NCBI GenBank assembly: GCA_035772405.1 | Contig: JAYKKM010000452.1 | Coordinates: 2,557,501-2,621,500, forward strand | DNA length: 64,000 nucleotides | DNA from: Chrysogorgia sp. JL179-B06 | Taxonomy: Eukaryota; Cnidaria; Anthozoa; Scleralcyonacea; Chrysogorgiidae | Direction of reading: 5' to 3' | In this document: positions 38,201 to 50,829 of the stretch, one piece after another | Position numbering within the stretch: the stretch's first letter is position 1 | Layout of the letters: every line of letters begins with the position of its first letter | Made by a program: the position numbers and the translations under genes | Notes under the pieces: model-generated | What the model was told of the DNA's origin: nothing | What the model saw: only the letters and a program-made list of their open reading frames with translations | The model's database searches: none

Positions 38201-39890
38201 TTGTATACGTCTTTTTAACTGAATTTTGATTGTCCCATGAGTGTCGTGTGGTAGTCTCGGAAAAAATATTTACAGTATTGACAACATCAGCAGGTACATT
38301 AACAACATTGCCATTTATTTTAAATTGTTTGCCTCTTGGAGCTTTCATAAGCTTTTGAAAGGCTATTCTTGGTGCAACAAGTCTCCACTCTAATTCGTTT
38401 GAATCAAATAACTCAGATGGCTTTTCTGGAAATAGCATTCCATTTTTTCACGGCAAAAGGTGGCATTTTTTTATTTTTTTTAATATTTTTCAGATGTTCG
38501 ACAAATCCATTCAATGTTGTCTGCACTCAATTTATTTGATAAGCACTGTACCATATTGGGATTTGAGATTCTCAATTTTTCAGTAGAATCAACACTGTGT
38601 CTGTTGTACCATAACTGGTCACAACATGCCCAGATGTGTATTGGGCCTTTTGAGACAGCCTTATGAAACTTGCAGACAATATCTGAAATCGTAGCAGCCT
38701 TATCCCTATTATCATAAGGCTGTTGTTTTAGAAGTCGCACTTTTTTGGACTTAGCAGGCTCATTTACTCTAACATTTTTAACTTACACTTTCTTTTGTAA
38801 AATACGCTTTGCCTTGTGCTCAGTAGTTTCATTCCATTTCATTTTCTTATCATATATTTGCTATACTAAAAGACGCTTTTCCTTATGCATAGTAGTTTCA
38901 TTCGCCCTCATTTTATTATTGTATACTTGTTGTGCTATAAGTCTATTTTTTTCGGCACTCTGTAGATTCATTTTCTCTCATTTGTCGCTGCATAGTAATT
39001 ATTTCATTCGAATTGGTTCGTTTTCATTTGTTTTCTTTTTTTAATAATTTATACGCCGAGCTTTTAGTCTTAGTGCTTCTCTCTTTTTTGCATCTTCATT
39101 TGCTATTTTTTTTTCTGCCATTCTCATATCATTTCCTTTTCATGTTTAATTACTATTCTGCATCTGCTACCTTTCTCTTTGGCCTGTTTTTGTTTGGCTA
39201 TTTTGATTATCTGCAGATAAGTCTGTGTTGTTTTGTCTTGGATACATTGCTCAATTTGACGTTGACTTATAGAAACTGAGACACCTTTTATCTCAAAAGG
39301 CAAATACCTTCCACAATATGTGCTCTTTTGACAAAAAATCACTAAATTCCAAAGACCTTCACAGTAAGCAATACAGCTGTGCCAGAAGAATGTGGCCTTC
39401 CATACAAGTCTCTTGAGTGAGAATCAAATATCATATAGGATTGTCCAATATTTTTAAACACTGCAATTGTACTGCAATCAATAGTTAACAAACAACATTC
39501 ATAGTTAATTTCAACTCCATAAAATAACTCTTTGAAGGATAACATAAGGTCAATAATTATTCCTCATGTACATTTCACCAGTCAATGACTCACTATAAGT
39601 TAAAATATATGTTTGCTCAATTATTGATACAATGTCAGGTACATCAGTTAACAAATAACAAATATTTTTTAACAGAAGCTCTAATACAACTGTACAAAGA
39701 ATTGCCATGCAACAAACTATCATTTAACACAAAAGAATCCCAGTTAAAAATATTTTGAATGTTTTTAAAAACAATTGCAGTCAATGGCATTGCTATACAC
39801 TGTTTACCTGCATTACCACCACATTTAGCTTGATTTCCTTGACTAAAATCAGCACAGACAGTGTTGTTTTTATTCACAATTTCAAATATT
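35240..39890 (-). pseudogene. Helitron-like polyprotein relic (DUF6570, Rep-region, PIF1-type helicase)
   Basis: Pieces run leftward in one order. OTU/peptidase-like part (39342-39877: FDSHSRDLYGRPHSSGTAV; ADFSQGNQAKCGGNAGKQC). DUF6570 region (38480-38740: GPIHIWACCDQLWYNRHSV; 38196-38438: LRAP-like ELEWRLVAPRIAFQKLM, NVVNVPADVVNTV). Rep-adjacent part (37283-37579: NPNELRINNYNPACLSAWRA). PIF1-type helicase with Walker A LSGGGVGKS (36126-36743), AICDLFQLKPVMDG (35738-36148) and the C-terminal helicase portion (35248-35793). At least five frame breaks exist. Such proteins drive rolling-circle transposition; this copy is dead. Confidence 0.8.
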
Positions 39891-39894
39891 TAAT

Positions 39895-40300
39895 TTAATT
39901 TGTTTTCGTGTTTACATACACAAGGCAAGACACAACAGGGATGTTCAGCCCTAGTCATGGTGTCTTTCCCAAGAATTAACAAACATACATAATACATTAC
40001 ATATATAACTAACATATACATATTACTATATCACAGCCTGTGATACGATATCGCTTTTTTATCAATTATTACAACAAATACATTATACTAACACACACAC
40101 GTACGCGCGCACAGTTAATATTAACAACAAATACTGAAGTTCTGCGATTCAAGATCTCTAACAGAATTACAATTTAAACTTATTGAACGCCAGGTAGATA
40201 TAATATCAGTATTGAATGTGTTCTGGAGAGCGACAAAGTATCTTGATTTTAAATAATTTTTAAAGAGACTATATTTGTTAATTTATTTTGTTTGATCGGA
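39895..40300. other. Gene-free stretch downstream of a LINE
   Basis: Probable LINE 3' untranslated sequence; contains a short CA/CG microsatellite (ACACACACACGTACGCGCGC at 40093). No gene. Confidence 0.4.
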
Positions 40301-42240
40301 GAGTGTGCTCCAAAGTCTAGATGATCTTATGAAAAAAACTTTTTTGAAAATGTTTAGTCCGAGGTTTTGGTATTTTGAAATTATGTTTATTTGAATGCCT
40401 GAGATGGTTAACCGGTAGATTTGGAAGGTAGTAAGATAAATCGATGTTGTATTTTCCATTTGTGCAACCATGAAGAAAAAGCAAGTCCTTAATTTCGTGG
40501 CAATATGAAAGCGGAAGAAGTTTCGGTTTTATTAGTCTGACTTTGTAATCGGCGGACAACTTTGGTATGCCAAGGATGTATGTTGTGGCTCGCCTTTGGA
40601 CCCCCTCGATATCTCTCATTTGATTAATTGATTGGCCAGACCATATCTCACTAGCATAGTCATTATGAGGACGAACATGGGCCAGGTAAAGCAATCTCTT
40701 TGAACTAATGCTGAATGACTTGGTATTTCGTTTCAATAGTCCAAGTATTCTGTTCGCTTTACTAACCGCATTGGACATATGTGATTTCCACGTGAGATCA
40801 GAAGTCACAAACACTCCAAGATCTTTCTGGGTAGATGTAGAACCAAGGACGTGGCTACCCATCTTATAGTCAAAGCACACCGGGTTTTTCTTTCTTGTAA
40901 TAGAAATAGACTCGCATTTGAGTTCATTGAATTTATAAACCATTTCTTACTCCTGTCATACAGAAGTTTGAGATCGTTTTGTAGAGATATTGCATCAGTG
41001 GTTTGGTGGATGGTTCTATAGCGCTTTGTGTCATCTGCATAGAGGAAAATGGAGCTGCTTTCTGAATTTATAGTGGGTAGTTCATTCACATAAATCGTAA
41101 ATAGTAGAGGTCCTAAGATCGATCCTTGTGGTACACCGGATAAAATTGGGAGAGGTCTAGAAACTACACCATCAACTACAACGCTTTGGAATCGATTTGT
41201 TAGATAATTGGAGAACCAAGTGGCAAGATTTCCACCAATACCATAGGCTCCTAATTTGCGGATGAGCAGCTTGTGGTTAACACTGTCGAAGGCTTTACTG
41301 AAGTCAAGGTATACTATATCCGTTTGAAAACCTTTATCAAGTGCAGAACCAACATCGTGCAGAAAGCATAGAAGTTGCGTGACTGTTGATCGGCCTTTCA
41401 AAAAACCATGCTGAGCACTGTTGATCTTGGACGAAATATGCGGAAGTACGTTTAGAAACACACAGCGTTCAAGAACTTTAGATACCATGCTTAAAAGAGA
41501 TATAGGTTGGTAGTTAGACACGAGTTCTTTATCATTTTTTTGTGAACGGGCACAACATGAGCAAGTTTCCACTGCGATGGTAAGCGTCCAAGTCTAAGGG
41601 ATTTGTTGAACAAACTACATAATGAAGGAGCGATTTCATTTGCGCATTCTTTTAGTATTCTTGCCGGGATCCCGTCAGGACCACGAGCTTTATTAGAATG
41701 AGGCTGACTCAAAATTCGTGCAACTTCTTCGCTGGTTAGAATGATATCTTCTAAAGAAGCTACTCCAAAATTACTGTCTACACTAAAGTCAGGAATAGAA
41801 AGATCGTCCGCAGACGTAGTAAAGGATGAGAAAAAGTAGTTATTAAATGCTTCAGCTTTATCTTTTGGATCCTGATACCGCAAGTTATTTGATTTTACAA
41901 TGTTAGGAATCGATCCAGATTTAGTGCGAGCTTTTAAATATGACCAAAAACGTTTTGGATTATCTTTCAACGATCCAGACATAGAATCAACATATTCTTT
42001 GTGTTTTTTCTTGATTGCAGATTTTATCTGGCGACGAAGAGCACGGTACTTTTCCAAATACGGTGGATAGTGTTTCTAATATTACGGGATAGCGCTTTTT
42101 TCCTAGTGGGATTCTTTAGATGAAGAAGATGCAGGATTTCTCCGCCGATCCAGGGAGGGTTGTTAACGTTTCTGATTTTTAGCTTTGGGACATGATGCTC
42201 TACTGCGGTGATAAAGAGATCACGGCAGTAGAGCATCATG
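40300..42240 (-). pseudogene. LINE (jockey/CR1-like) ORF2 relic
   Basis: In order on the minus strand: NPPWIGGEI (42024-42239), the spacer with KDNPKRFWSYLKARTKSG and KARGPDGIPARILKECANEI (41491-42057), the RT domain PISLLSMVSKVLERC, DIVYLDFSKAFDSVNH, SGVPQGSILGPLLFTIYVN and FLYADDTK (40805-41572), and the C-terminal VFVTSDLTWKSHM, LRPHNDY-type region (40317-40943). The YADD catalytic box is intact, but frames change near 42040, 41530 and 40940, so the copy is dead. The 5' end is truncated and inverted (42165-42266). Confidence 0.85.
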
Positions 42241-42266
42241 TCCCAAAGTTAAAAATCAGAAACGTT
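42165..42266. repeat. Hairpin at the truncated 5' end of the LINE
   Basis: About 42-bp arms (42165-42206 and 42225-42266) around GGTGATAAAGAGATCACG are nearly perfect inverse copies of LINE coding sequence. It fits twin priming or template switching at the end of reverse transcription. Confidence 0.7.
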
Positions 42267-42559
42267 GGAACCTGGAACCTGGATTTCCTTCGACATCGTT
42301 TGAAAGTCTCAAAAGCAATGGCACATACACATTGTAGGACATAATTTCATACGATAATATAATCACCAAAAAACATATATAAATGAAATAACATCAACAT
42401 TTTATTCAAAAATCGCCCTCTCGAATAAGGATTTGCATTAATATCTTTTCTCGTCTTACATATGTTGATGTGACAGCTGATTCTTGTTCGGTACTCTTCT
42501 AACGTTACACCCATTTCAAAGATTTATTATCGGTATACTTTAAAAAACTGCTTAAAATG

Positions 42560-42830
42560 AATAAAAATCCTTTTTGTTAACAGTTTGAGGTTTTTTACTT
42601 TGAGTTTCTTTGAATAATATACTTTTTGCTTTCAGTATAATTTTGAGTTTGATTTGATTTGAGTTGGGTTTCAGTTTATACTTTAAGTTTGTAAGTTGTG
42701 ATTTGAATTCAATATTGTTCAAGATTAATTCGAGTTCAAGATTTGCTTTCAAGATTGTTCAAGATTAATTTGAGTTCGAGATTTGAGTTCACGATTGTTC
42801 AAGATTGTTTTGATTCTCCTTGGCACGTTT
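42560..42830. repeat. GAGTTCAAGATT-type low-complexity repeat
   Basis: Degenerate repeats of TTGAGTT and GTTCAAGATT(A/G). No coding value although open on both strands. Confidence 0.5.
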
Positions 42831-42939
42831 GATTTCATTATTCACAAAATTGCGAAATCTTTTAAAAGCAGCTCTCTCTCCTCCGCAGAGGCTTTTATCA
42901 CTATATATTTTGTATATATCAATATAAATATATCAATTG

Positions 42940-43165
42940 TGTTTGTATATATCAATATAAATATATCAATTGTGAATATTGCGCTAGATGATAAGTAAGG
43001 AAATATGAAATTCCGCTGAAATTGAGAAGTAAGGAAATATGAAAATCCGCTGAAATTGAGAACGCGGGCGAAGAAAAGAGGGAGCGAAGGTTTCATATTT
43101 CCTTACTTATCATCTAGCGCAATATTCACAATTGATATATTTATATTGATATATGCAAACACAAT
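42940..43165. repeat. MITE-like inverted repeat
   Basis: TATATCAATATAAATATATC followed by AATTGTGAATATTGCGCTAG and GATAAGTAAGGAAATATGAAA (42947-43010) is mirrored at about 43091-43155. The centre holds a duplicated 28-bp block (AAGTAAGGAAATATGAAA). Confidence 0.7.
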
Positions 43166-43283
43166 TGATAATCACAGTTGATATATTTATAAAGTAAATC
43201 GTTTGAACATAGGAGTATCATTATTTGTGTGAAGTTGATCGTCCAGGTTGTTGTAGTCTTGAGAAAGACTGTTGTTGGTGAAT

Positions 43284-43322
43284 GACGTACGTTTCGACGG
43301 CCTGAGCGGCGGTCATCTTCAG
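43284..43322 (-). ncRNA. Hammerhead-like motif of a Penelope-like element
   Basis: Minus strand reads GATGACCGCC, loop GCTCA, GGCCGTC, GAAACGTACGTC. GAUGA, a stem and GAAAC followed by a palindromic ACGTACGT and GUC match the arrangement of PLE hammerheads, but the leading CUG is replaced by AAG, so the core is degenerate. Confidence 0.45.
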
Positions 43323-43481
43323 AGTCAAGTAGAGCGTGTTTGTCAGGGTTTGCCTATATATACGGCTGGTTCATTACGTCATCGTTTGTTTGTGTCATAA
43401 TTAGTGTGAGTGGTTGTCGCGTCATGCGTTAAGCGTGGGCCAATATTGTTTTAAGCGTGGGTCAATATTGTTTGTCGTGCG

Positions 43482-44000
43482 TTAAGCGTGGGTATATTGT
43501 TTGTCGGTAGGTCTATTGTTCGTTGGTGTGTGTCCTTTGTATGGTGTCGGTAATTGTTCTGATCTGTTAAGTGGTTTATGTTCCAAGTTGGTATACCAAC
43601 TTTCTAATGTAAGTCGCTGTTTGTAGTTTGTGTTAAAGGCGATAAATTCAGTCGAGTCCCAGTCAATATCGTGTTTTGTTTGTACATTGTGTTCAGCTAT
43701 GTTATTAGTCCTGTCCCCGTTTCTAGTAGCTCGTTTGTGTTCAGCTAGTCTGATTTTTAGGTTTCTGACGGTTTCTGCAATATAAGTGTCCTGGCAGTCG
43801 GCGCATTTGATCTTATAAACTGCACCATGTCTTTCGTGAGGTTGTTATTTGTCTTTCACTTTTGTCAGTATATGTCGCAAAGTAGTCATAGGTGTGTGGG
43901 CTACACGTATGTTGTAAGGTCGTAAAATACGTGCAATAGTCTCTGATTTACCTTTAATGTATGGTATTGTTGCTGTTGTTACGGTTGTACTGGTCCAATA
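43482..44000 (-). pseudogene. Penelope-like element: RT end and GIY-YIG endonuclease
   Basis: The minus strand gives NIRVAHTPMTTLRHILTKVK (about 43860-43930), an in-frame TAA, then HGAVYKIKCADCQDTYIAET, LKIRLAEHKRATRNGDRTNN, IDWDSTEF and RLTLESWYTN. This is the GIY-YIG-type endonuclease that Penelope-like elements use to open target DNA. The frame from 43834 to 43482 is uninterrupted but has no ATG. The RT proper is missing upstream. Confidence 0.8.
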
Positions 44001-44129
44001 AAGTTAGTATTGAGCGTGATATGTAGCTTCCAATGCCACCGTATCCCCTGCAACCATTGTTATAAGCAGCCTAATGTCATTGAGCTCCGTGGCATATTTT
44101 CGTACGTTTGTGTCAACATCAAAAGTTGA

Positions 44130-45540
44130 TGCTTTGTGAAATTGATCACATGGCAGGGAGTTTTCTCATCGGAGAATTGCGAGTTAAAGTGCATGAATCT
44201 ATCGAACACACTACATAATATGTTGGACATATGCTTCCGCCTGATTTCTGTTCGTATGTCAACAAAAGATCCTCCTTTCCTTTCTCCCCTTGTTAAGCAC
44301 CTGCTGAAACAAAGGAATAAACTGTTGAAAAAGAACAAACGCCTGCCTGAAGGTTTTCAAGATAAAATTAATGGTTTTATCAGAGACAACCAGCGACAAG
44401 CCGTTAAACTAGAATCCGGAAAGCATAAAAAGGGCTGAATGGCATGGTGAGCTACGGTAAACTCCAGCACCGGAAGGTCTATACCCAGTCTCAATTAATC
44501 AGTGCAATTATTGATCCTGGTGTCATTAACGAGTACTTTTGCAGTATTAATACCGATCCACATTATGTAGCACCTAATGCTGTTCATATTCCAGAGGGAA
44601 CTAGAGAACCTATGTTACAACTACATGTGCCGTCATACAGTTTCTTACCAAGCTTAAAAGGACTGCATGTTGCCCTGATGATCTGCCTTACTGGCTTTTC
44701 CGGGATTTCACTTATGATCTTGCCCCAGTTATTACGGACATTTTCAACAGCTCACTGCAGCAGCACACCGTTCCTTCCATTTGTAAATTGGCTAACATCA
44801 AGCCTTTGCCCAAATAGTCGCCGTTGACTTCCAGCAATCAACTAAGACCTATATCCTTGACTGATATTATAATGCGCCACTTCGAACGGTTAGTTTACAA
44901 ACACGAACTAGCTATTCCTTGCAATAACTATATCGATTTAGATCAATTTGCCTGTCGTAAGGGCCATAACTCTACTATTGCCCTTCTTAAGTGCCAACAT
45001 ACTCGTCTTAAATGGTTGGATAATGAAGCTGATTTCGTGAGAGTTATTTCCTTTGATTTCAGCAAAGCATTCGATTCAGTATCACATAGCACCCTCTGTG
45101 CTAAATTAAATAATATCGATATAAATCCCTACATTAAGAATTGGCTTATTAGCTTCTTGGATAATAGAAAGCAAAGAGTTACTATTGATGGTATTGCTAC
45201 CAAATATCTCCACATTAACCGGGGTGTACCACAAGGGACCGTTCTCGGTCACCTGTGCCACAATTGATCGTAAAAATAAGCTAAAATTATTAGGTGTTAC
45301 TTTTGAGGAAAATCTACTAATTGGGACACACACATAGATGATTTACTGAACAAACCAGTAGTCGCTTGTATATACTAAGAATTTGTAATTTCTATGGATA
45401 CTCTATTAGCAACTTAGATTTACTCTTCCAAAGTCTTATCATGTCAATTTTCTTTTATGCTAATGAAGTTTGGGGCTGTGCCTTTTTTTTGATAAATATC
45501 TAAGTAGAATCAATAAATTATTCACTCGATCTTTTAAATC
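44130..45540 (+). pseudogene. LINE ORF2 relic (+ strand)
   Basis: Fragments in order: KHLLKQRNKLLKKNKRL (44136-44438), SQLISAIIDPGVINEYFCSI (44444-44827), RT region RPISLTDIIMRHFERLVYKH, VISFDFSKAFDSVSH and INRGVPQGTVLG (44824-45267), then a jump to LKLLGVTF, IDDLLN and RLYILRICNFYGYS (to about 45540). The YADD block is deleted between. Several frame changes; a dead copy of a jockey/CR1-type LINE. Confidence 0.75.
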
Positions 45541-45589
45541 TGGTTACTGCTCTGGACAATATAATATTTTTTTTTTTGTCGTTTTCACT

Positions 45590-45965
45590 AACCGGCATTT
45601 AAATACAAAACATTAAAATGCTAATCCAGGTTATTACTTTCCCGGGAATTTCAGCGATGCATCTATATACAGAATTGTTATTTATCTATAGTTCTAACAT
45701 CGTGGAATGACCCGAATCAAGCGGGCGGTTTAACAGCTAATACACCTCACTACCATGATATTACTTTGCAATACCATGGTTGTCGAAATTTCATGTCTTT
45801 GCATGCCAGGTGAGAAGAAGCTAATACTACCTCTAATGACGTCATTCAAGGTTGTATTAGTTCTAATACGACCTCTAGATTGTATAAATTAATCCAAATG
45901 AGGTAATTTAGTTATTAATTCAACCTGAAAAGACAAAAGAAATTGAGACAGCCATGCTATTATTA
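45590..45965. other. Gene-free stretch
   Basis: No recognisable gene; ordinary AT-rich sequence. Confidence 0.4.
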
Positions 45966-45967
45966 TC

Positions 45968-46422
45968 CTTAACTCTTTCCTGTCCGGCCCAGTAAAAAGG
46001 GGTCATAGAAGACCCCCGAAGTCGTCAATCGAAAAACACGGCACACGGTAACGCAAGATTAAAAATTGAAATTCGACAAGCGCCAGGGACATGAGATCCA
46101 CTCACATGCCAAATTTTATTTGATTTCATCAACAACTCTGCGATTGGTGGCATTTTTAATTTTCATGATGCTACGCGGGCGTGCAAGATGGCCTTTTCTA
46201 GAAAAATGGATGTTTTTCAACCTGATTTGTGATAATTAATGCTAATTTATATTAACATAATTTGTCTTGTTCGGAAAATTCAAAAGCATTGGTAACGGCC
46301 GGTTTATTGGGCTTTCAGAAAAGGTATAGGTTTCGCAACAGTTATGGATATTTCCAGAGATATCAATAGAACAAAGAGGTAGTTCAATTTTGGATGTTTT
46401 TCAGCCGGACAGGAAAGAGTAA
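45968..46422. repeat. MITE with CTCTTTCCTGTCCGGC ends
   Basis: TTAACTCTTTCCTGTCCGGC at 45968 is mirrored by GCCGGACAGGAAAGAGTAA at 46403-46421. Left flank TTAA, right flank TAAG, so a mutated TTAA duplication is possible. Body about 430 bp without coding capacity. Confidence 0.6.
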
Positions 46423-46844
46423 GCAGTAATAACAGGTAAACTGAAAATAATCGAAGAAAAAGCGTTAAAGGAAAAGCAGTTTATTAAATGCTGAATTGAA
46501 AATAATCAATGTAATAACAGTTTAACAAAATAAAAATGGTCAGTGAGAAAAAATGAACCCCTTTCTTTGCTCCCCCTACCCGCCTTAACGAGAGGTTACG
46601 GTATAAGGGTTACCTTGAGCAGAGTCTCTGCAGAGATCCCACCCGCACCGGTCCACCCGCACGTGCATGAGCTCATACTTTTAGTTACCGTGTTTAGAAA
46701 TGTAGGATATAATTCACCAAATTAGCTTAAAATTATATGTGTGTTCTTTAGCCGCCTTACAACGATGATGAAAAATTATATAAAATTATATAAAATTAAT
46801 CGATGCGAAAAAATATCGGCCATTGTATATTTGTGGTATATTAA

Positions 46845-47176
46845 AGTGCTTATAACGTCGGTGGGGGTTTAACATATTTGTAATCTATTGATTCTCCTGA
46901 GATAAATTGTAATACATCTTATCAGCTGAAAATGTTATCTTCATAGACGTTTTTGCAGAAGTTGTTACATATGTTTTTGACGGAAGTGATGTCATACGGG
47001 CATCTGTCTATATAAAAACCTCTTCGCAGTTACCCGCTATGACGTCATTTCCGTCAAATTTAACAGCAAAAAGTCTATAAAGATGAAATTTTCAGCTGAC
47101 ACTATATATTACAATTTACCTCGCGAGTTCCCATACATTACAAATATGTTAAATCCCCACAGACGTTGTAGGCACT
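46845..47176. mobile_element. TTAA-flanked foldback MITE (332 bp)
   Basis: AGTGCTTATAACGTC and GACGTTGTAGGCACT ends with about 105-bp diverged arms. TTAA at 46841-46844 and 47177-47180. The AGTGC terminus is shared with the larger element at 51967-53150. Confidence 0.75.
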
Positions 47177-47180
47177 TTAA

Positions 47181-49690
47181 CCGCTAGACTACTGCCTTAT
47201 GTAGTAAATATGCAGCAAACTTGTGCCTCGTATTGTATGTCACAGTCATGCGCAATTATTGTGTATTTATGATCTTCTTTTATTTTGAAATGAATAATTT
47301 TGTAAATTTTACAATTAACACATTAAATCATTTCCGTTATTCTGTCTTTTATTTGCAATTTGGTTCTCCTTTCGTAGCCTCAAGTCAGTGGAAATTACGC
47401 CTTCATTCATTTTGGAACTGATACTGTCGAATGTAACGTTTCGCCCAGCAGGGAAAATGTTGCACCTATCATGAAATGGGAATTTAGGTAAAGATTTTCA
47501 TTGTTTTTCCCCAACAAACGTTTTCTCATCACCTCAATAAATGAGTTTACTTTAGAGAAAAGCTGTCCCTACCGCCATTTTACAAATAGGTAGGGATATT
47601 ATAATTATATTTCACTGTTTATCTTAACAAATTGCCATATTCCGAAGCACTTCATCGTCATTCGATCTCGTACGGATGTTGTGCGGGCGTCACGACACGA
47701 ACTGCTGGAAATTTAGTGACTGCCAGAAATAGTTACCATATACGTCCTTGTAAACATTGCCTTAATTAAACAAAAAGATAGCCGTGTTGTCATGGGTGCG
47801 CTAGAAAGATAGTGGGGTAACCCTAACCTGGATTACGCATGTAAACGAAACGTGGAAGACAATAGACATAGGATTACCGTTCTATCATGGCTAGAGTCTA
47901 TGATTAGGGTAACCTTCTATTAAGGGTCAACTTTCCATCTATATAAATGTGTCGTTCGTATATCATGCAGTCATGTGTTACAATAAGAATTCGAAACTCT
48001 AAAAGTTAAATAGGATTTCTGTTAATCCAGCCTCACGTTTACATGAGAAATCAAAATGCAAAATTGTAGGATAGGCTATCCCTATAGGTGGTAATATAAC
48101 TATTTCACTTTGACTCGCCTTCCCGCGAGAATCTGTGGAAACGTGGTAGGTAAAAATTTGCCTTGCTCAAGCTATCACTCTGAATGATGAGACTTCCATA
48201 GGTGCGTCTGACTAACGGCAAAATATCACCATAACTCTTCTTGCTTGAATACATGCATGATAGACGCTCATGTAATTATTTTCCCAAAAACAGTTCTCTG
48301 CTTGATTATCGTGGTTGATTGTTTTTCTATTAACTTTAGTTTGTCCGTCCATGCTTCTCCAGTCCAATATTTCGACGCTTGCAACTTCTACTTTTTGAAA
48401 GTCCGCATCAAGAAGCCCAGTGGAAACAGAGTTTTTTTACGCATTCGGCGCGACAATGGTACTCACGAAGGACAAATGTACGGAAAAAATCTCTTTTGGA
48501 TTTTACCTGGTGAGATGTCTTAAATAATTAAGTGCTCTGTTGAACCGTAGTATTGACCTCTTTTATTTAGTGGCTAGCACTGCATGTGCTACTTTCTTTG
48601 CTATTTCGGGTTACACCATTTTATACGCTATTTGAAACCCAGAGTTGCAAAAAAGCTGCGGGAATGCGGGTAACTCCCGTGAGGAAAAGGTTTACTAGTG
48701 AGGCACCAGGTGAGGAAGGTTCAAAGTGAAAACACCGTGTAAAACAATATAGTTAGCGACAGGGTAGTGACAAGGAAGGGTATGATTGGTTCATTTGCAG
48801 GTTAGGGAAATGGAAGATCTGGCAGTGTGCAGAAGAGGAAGGTGTTGATTAGTTCATATGCAGGTTAGGAAGATCGGTCAAAGTGCTGAGGATGATTAGG
48901 TAATTAATAATAATAAGTCTATTAAAATAATCATCGCAAGAGATATGCAAATTTACATGGTATAATCAAATTAAAAGACTATGGAAACTATCCAAATATA
49001 TAGTTCCAGTTAATCAACGAATACATTAAATAAACATTAAATAATCAAATAAAGGTGAATAAGCAGCTATTAAAAAGAAGGTATTTGTTGAATGATTGGC
49101 TCATTAGGAGTCATTCGGTTATTAGGAAGATTAGAATTGATCAGGGCTAGGTGATAGTGACAACATTTTCAATATTTATTTAGTACTGACAGTACTGGTA
49201 ACTATTGCAATTGTTATAGCTGATTACGACAATATATTCATTATATTGCAATTATCTAACTTTGTTACAAGACCAAGTGACTAGAAAATCGAAGAAAATA
49301 AGAATGAGTGAATGACTGTGGAATGATCATTCGGTAAAAAGTAGTGGAGGTTGTGAGGTGCTCACAACATCAATACCGGTATTATAGTTATTGTTAATCA
49401 TATACTGTGATGAAAATTAAAAATAATTCAACAACACAATTGTGATAATATTCAGCACTATTGTGACAGTTAAATGTTCACCATCGTCTCTGCCTCATTG
49501 ATTAGTAAATATTACGTTGAGGAAGGAATTACTAATTTAGAGATGTGGAAAATTATATTACTTGGTCAGCGAGGCTAGTGAGCATGGACAGAAATTGAGA
49601 AAAAAAGATAGGGTCTGTAAATAGATTTGAATGAAAAATATATGCACTAACCATTTTTGATTACTTCTCGCAGATACTTCCAACACATCA
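47181..49690. other. Gene-free stretch
   Basis: AT-rich intergenic or intronic sequence. Open frames such as 48245-48523 and 47221-47421 show no domain and probably arise by chance. No RNA gene recognised. Confidence 0.4.
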
Positions 49691-49694
49691 TTAA

Positions 49695-50123
49695 AGGGGA
49701 ACTGTACCCAAAATATAAATTACTTTTAAATAAAAGGCCTTTAAGAATAATGATTAGAAATTTTAATAGTTTTACGGTGTCTGCTCTTGAACTCTAGAAA
49801 TAACGTTTTCATTCTCGTATTTTATGCCTTTGGACGCAGCCATTTTCGAATTTGTTCGAGGGCTCAAGATTGATGTACAACGGTGGTTTTCTTTTCAATT
49901 TTGACCTCAAGTGACGTCAAAATTGAAAATAATCCCCTGCTGGACCTCGAGTCTGAGCCGTCGAGTAAACTTGAAAATAGCGGCGTACAGAAGCATAAAA
50001 TACGAGAATGAAAACGTTATTTCTTGAGTACGAGCAGTTACCGTAAAACTATTAACATTTCTAAACATTATTCTTAAACGCCTTTTATTTAAAAGTAATT
50101 TATATTTTGGGTACAGTTCCCCT
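49695..50123. mobile_element. TTAA-flanked MITE (429 bp)
   Basis: AGGGGAACTGTACCCAAAAT at the left is mirrored by ATTTTGGGTACAGTTCCCCT at the right, with arms of about 45 bp and further internal symmetry. TTAA at 49691-49694 and 50124-50127. Confidence 0.85.
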
Positions 50124-50665
50124 TTAAATTATATAAATGCAGAGTGCTATAAACTATTACATTAGTTCTCTCTACCTAGCTATGCATACTCTGACTCTGT
50201 TAAATTCCCAAGATTTGCCATGGTAAACCACTAATATGCAAAATATTTAAGCTACTTGTGAGTTGCTAGTTGTCAACTTTGTAACTGAAAGTACAAGAAG
50301 CTGGTTACATTTATTTCCGAAACATTTAAGAGCATTTTCACATTGTTAAATTGGTTCCCAATTCCATTTAGCAATTCCCAGATGGCAGACGCCTTGAAAT
50401 ACGATCTGTAATATCGTCCTTCAAGCCTGGATGAATATAAAACCTGGACAGTCAGAAACAGAAATATTAGCCTGGGATTCACCCCGCTACCCTGAAGGCC
50501 GCTACGCAGGCTACAGAAATTTCAGCCTTGTGTGGAGGCGGAAGTGGAGAAATTGATGTTACCATGATCTTAACAGCTGTGATATAAATAAATTTGATCG
50601 TAGATTCAAAAATAATTGCGCAGTTTATACAAAAATATCCTGACTATCCAGGCAAAAGGGGAACA

Positions 50666-50821
50666 CACTTCGACATCCACCAAAGGTAGGTCGCGTTGGA
50701 AATCGTCTTCAGAAAACTACTTTCTGATCGCCGAAGTTAGGGATAGGGTTAGCATTTCTATTTGGGTTAGGGATTTAATGACCATTTTTCGTGAAAACTA
50801 CCTTTGGTGGATGTCGAAGTG
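50666..50821. mobile_element. Small MITE (156 bp) with 24-bp perfect ends
   Basis: CACTTCGACATCCACCAAAG plus GTAG at 50666-50689 is exactly inverted at 50798-50821. CA lies on both sides. No coding capacity. Confidence 0.75.
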
Positions 50822-50829
50822 CATCTTCC

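Noticed and set aside
42783..43096. Overlapping frames at 42.8-43.1 kb as genes
   Set aside because: They arise from AT-rich repeats and the inverted arms of a MITE.
48245..48523. 92-codon frame as a cellular exon
   Set aside because: Mixed hydrophobic start without domain, splice context or neighbours; nothing separates it from chance frames.
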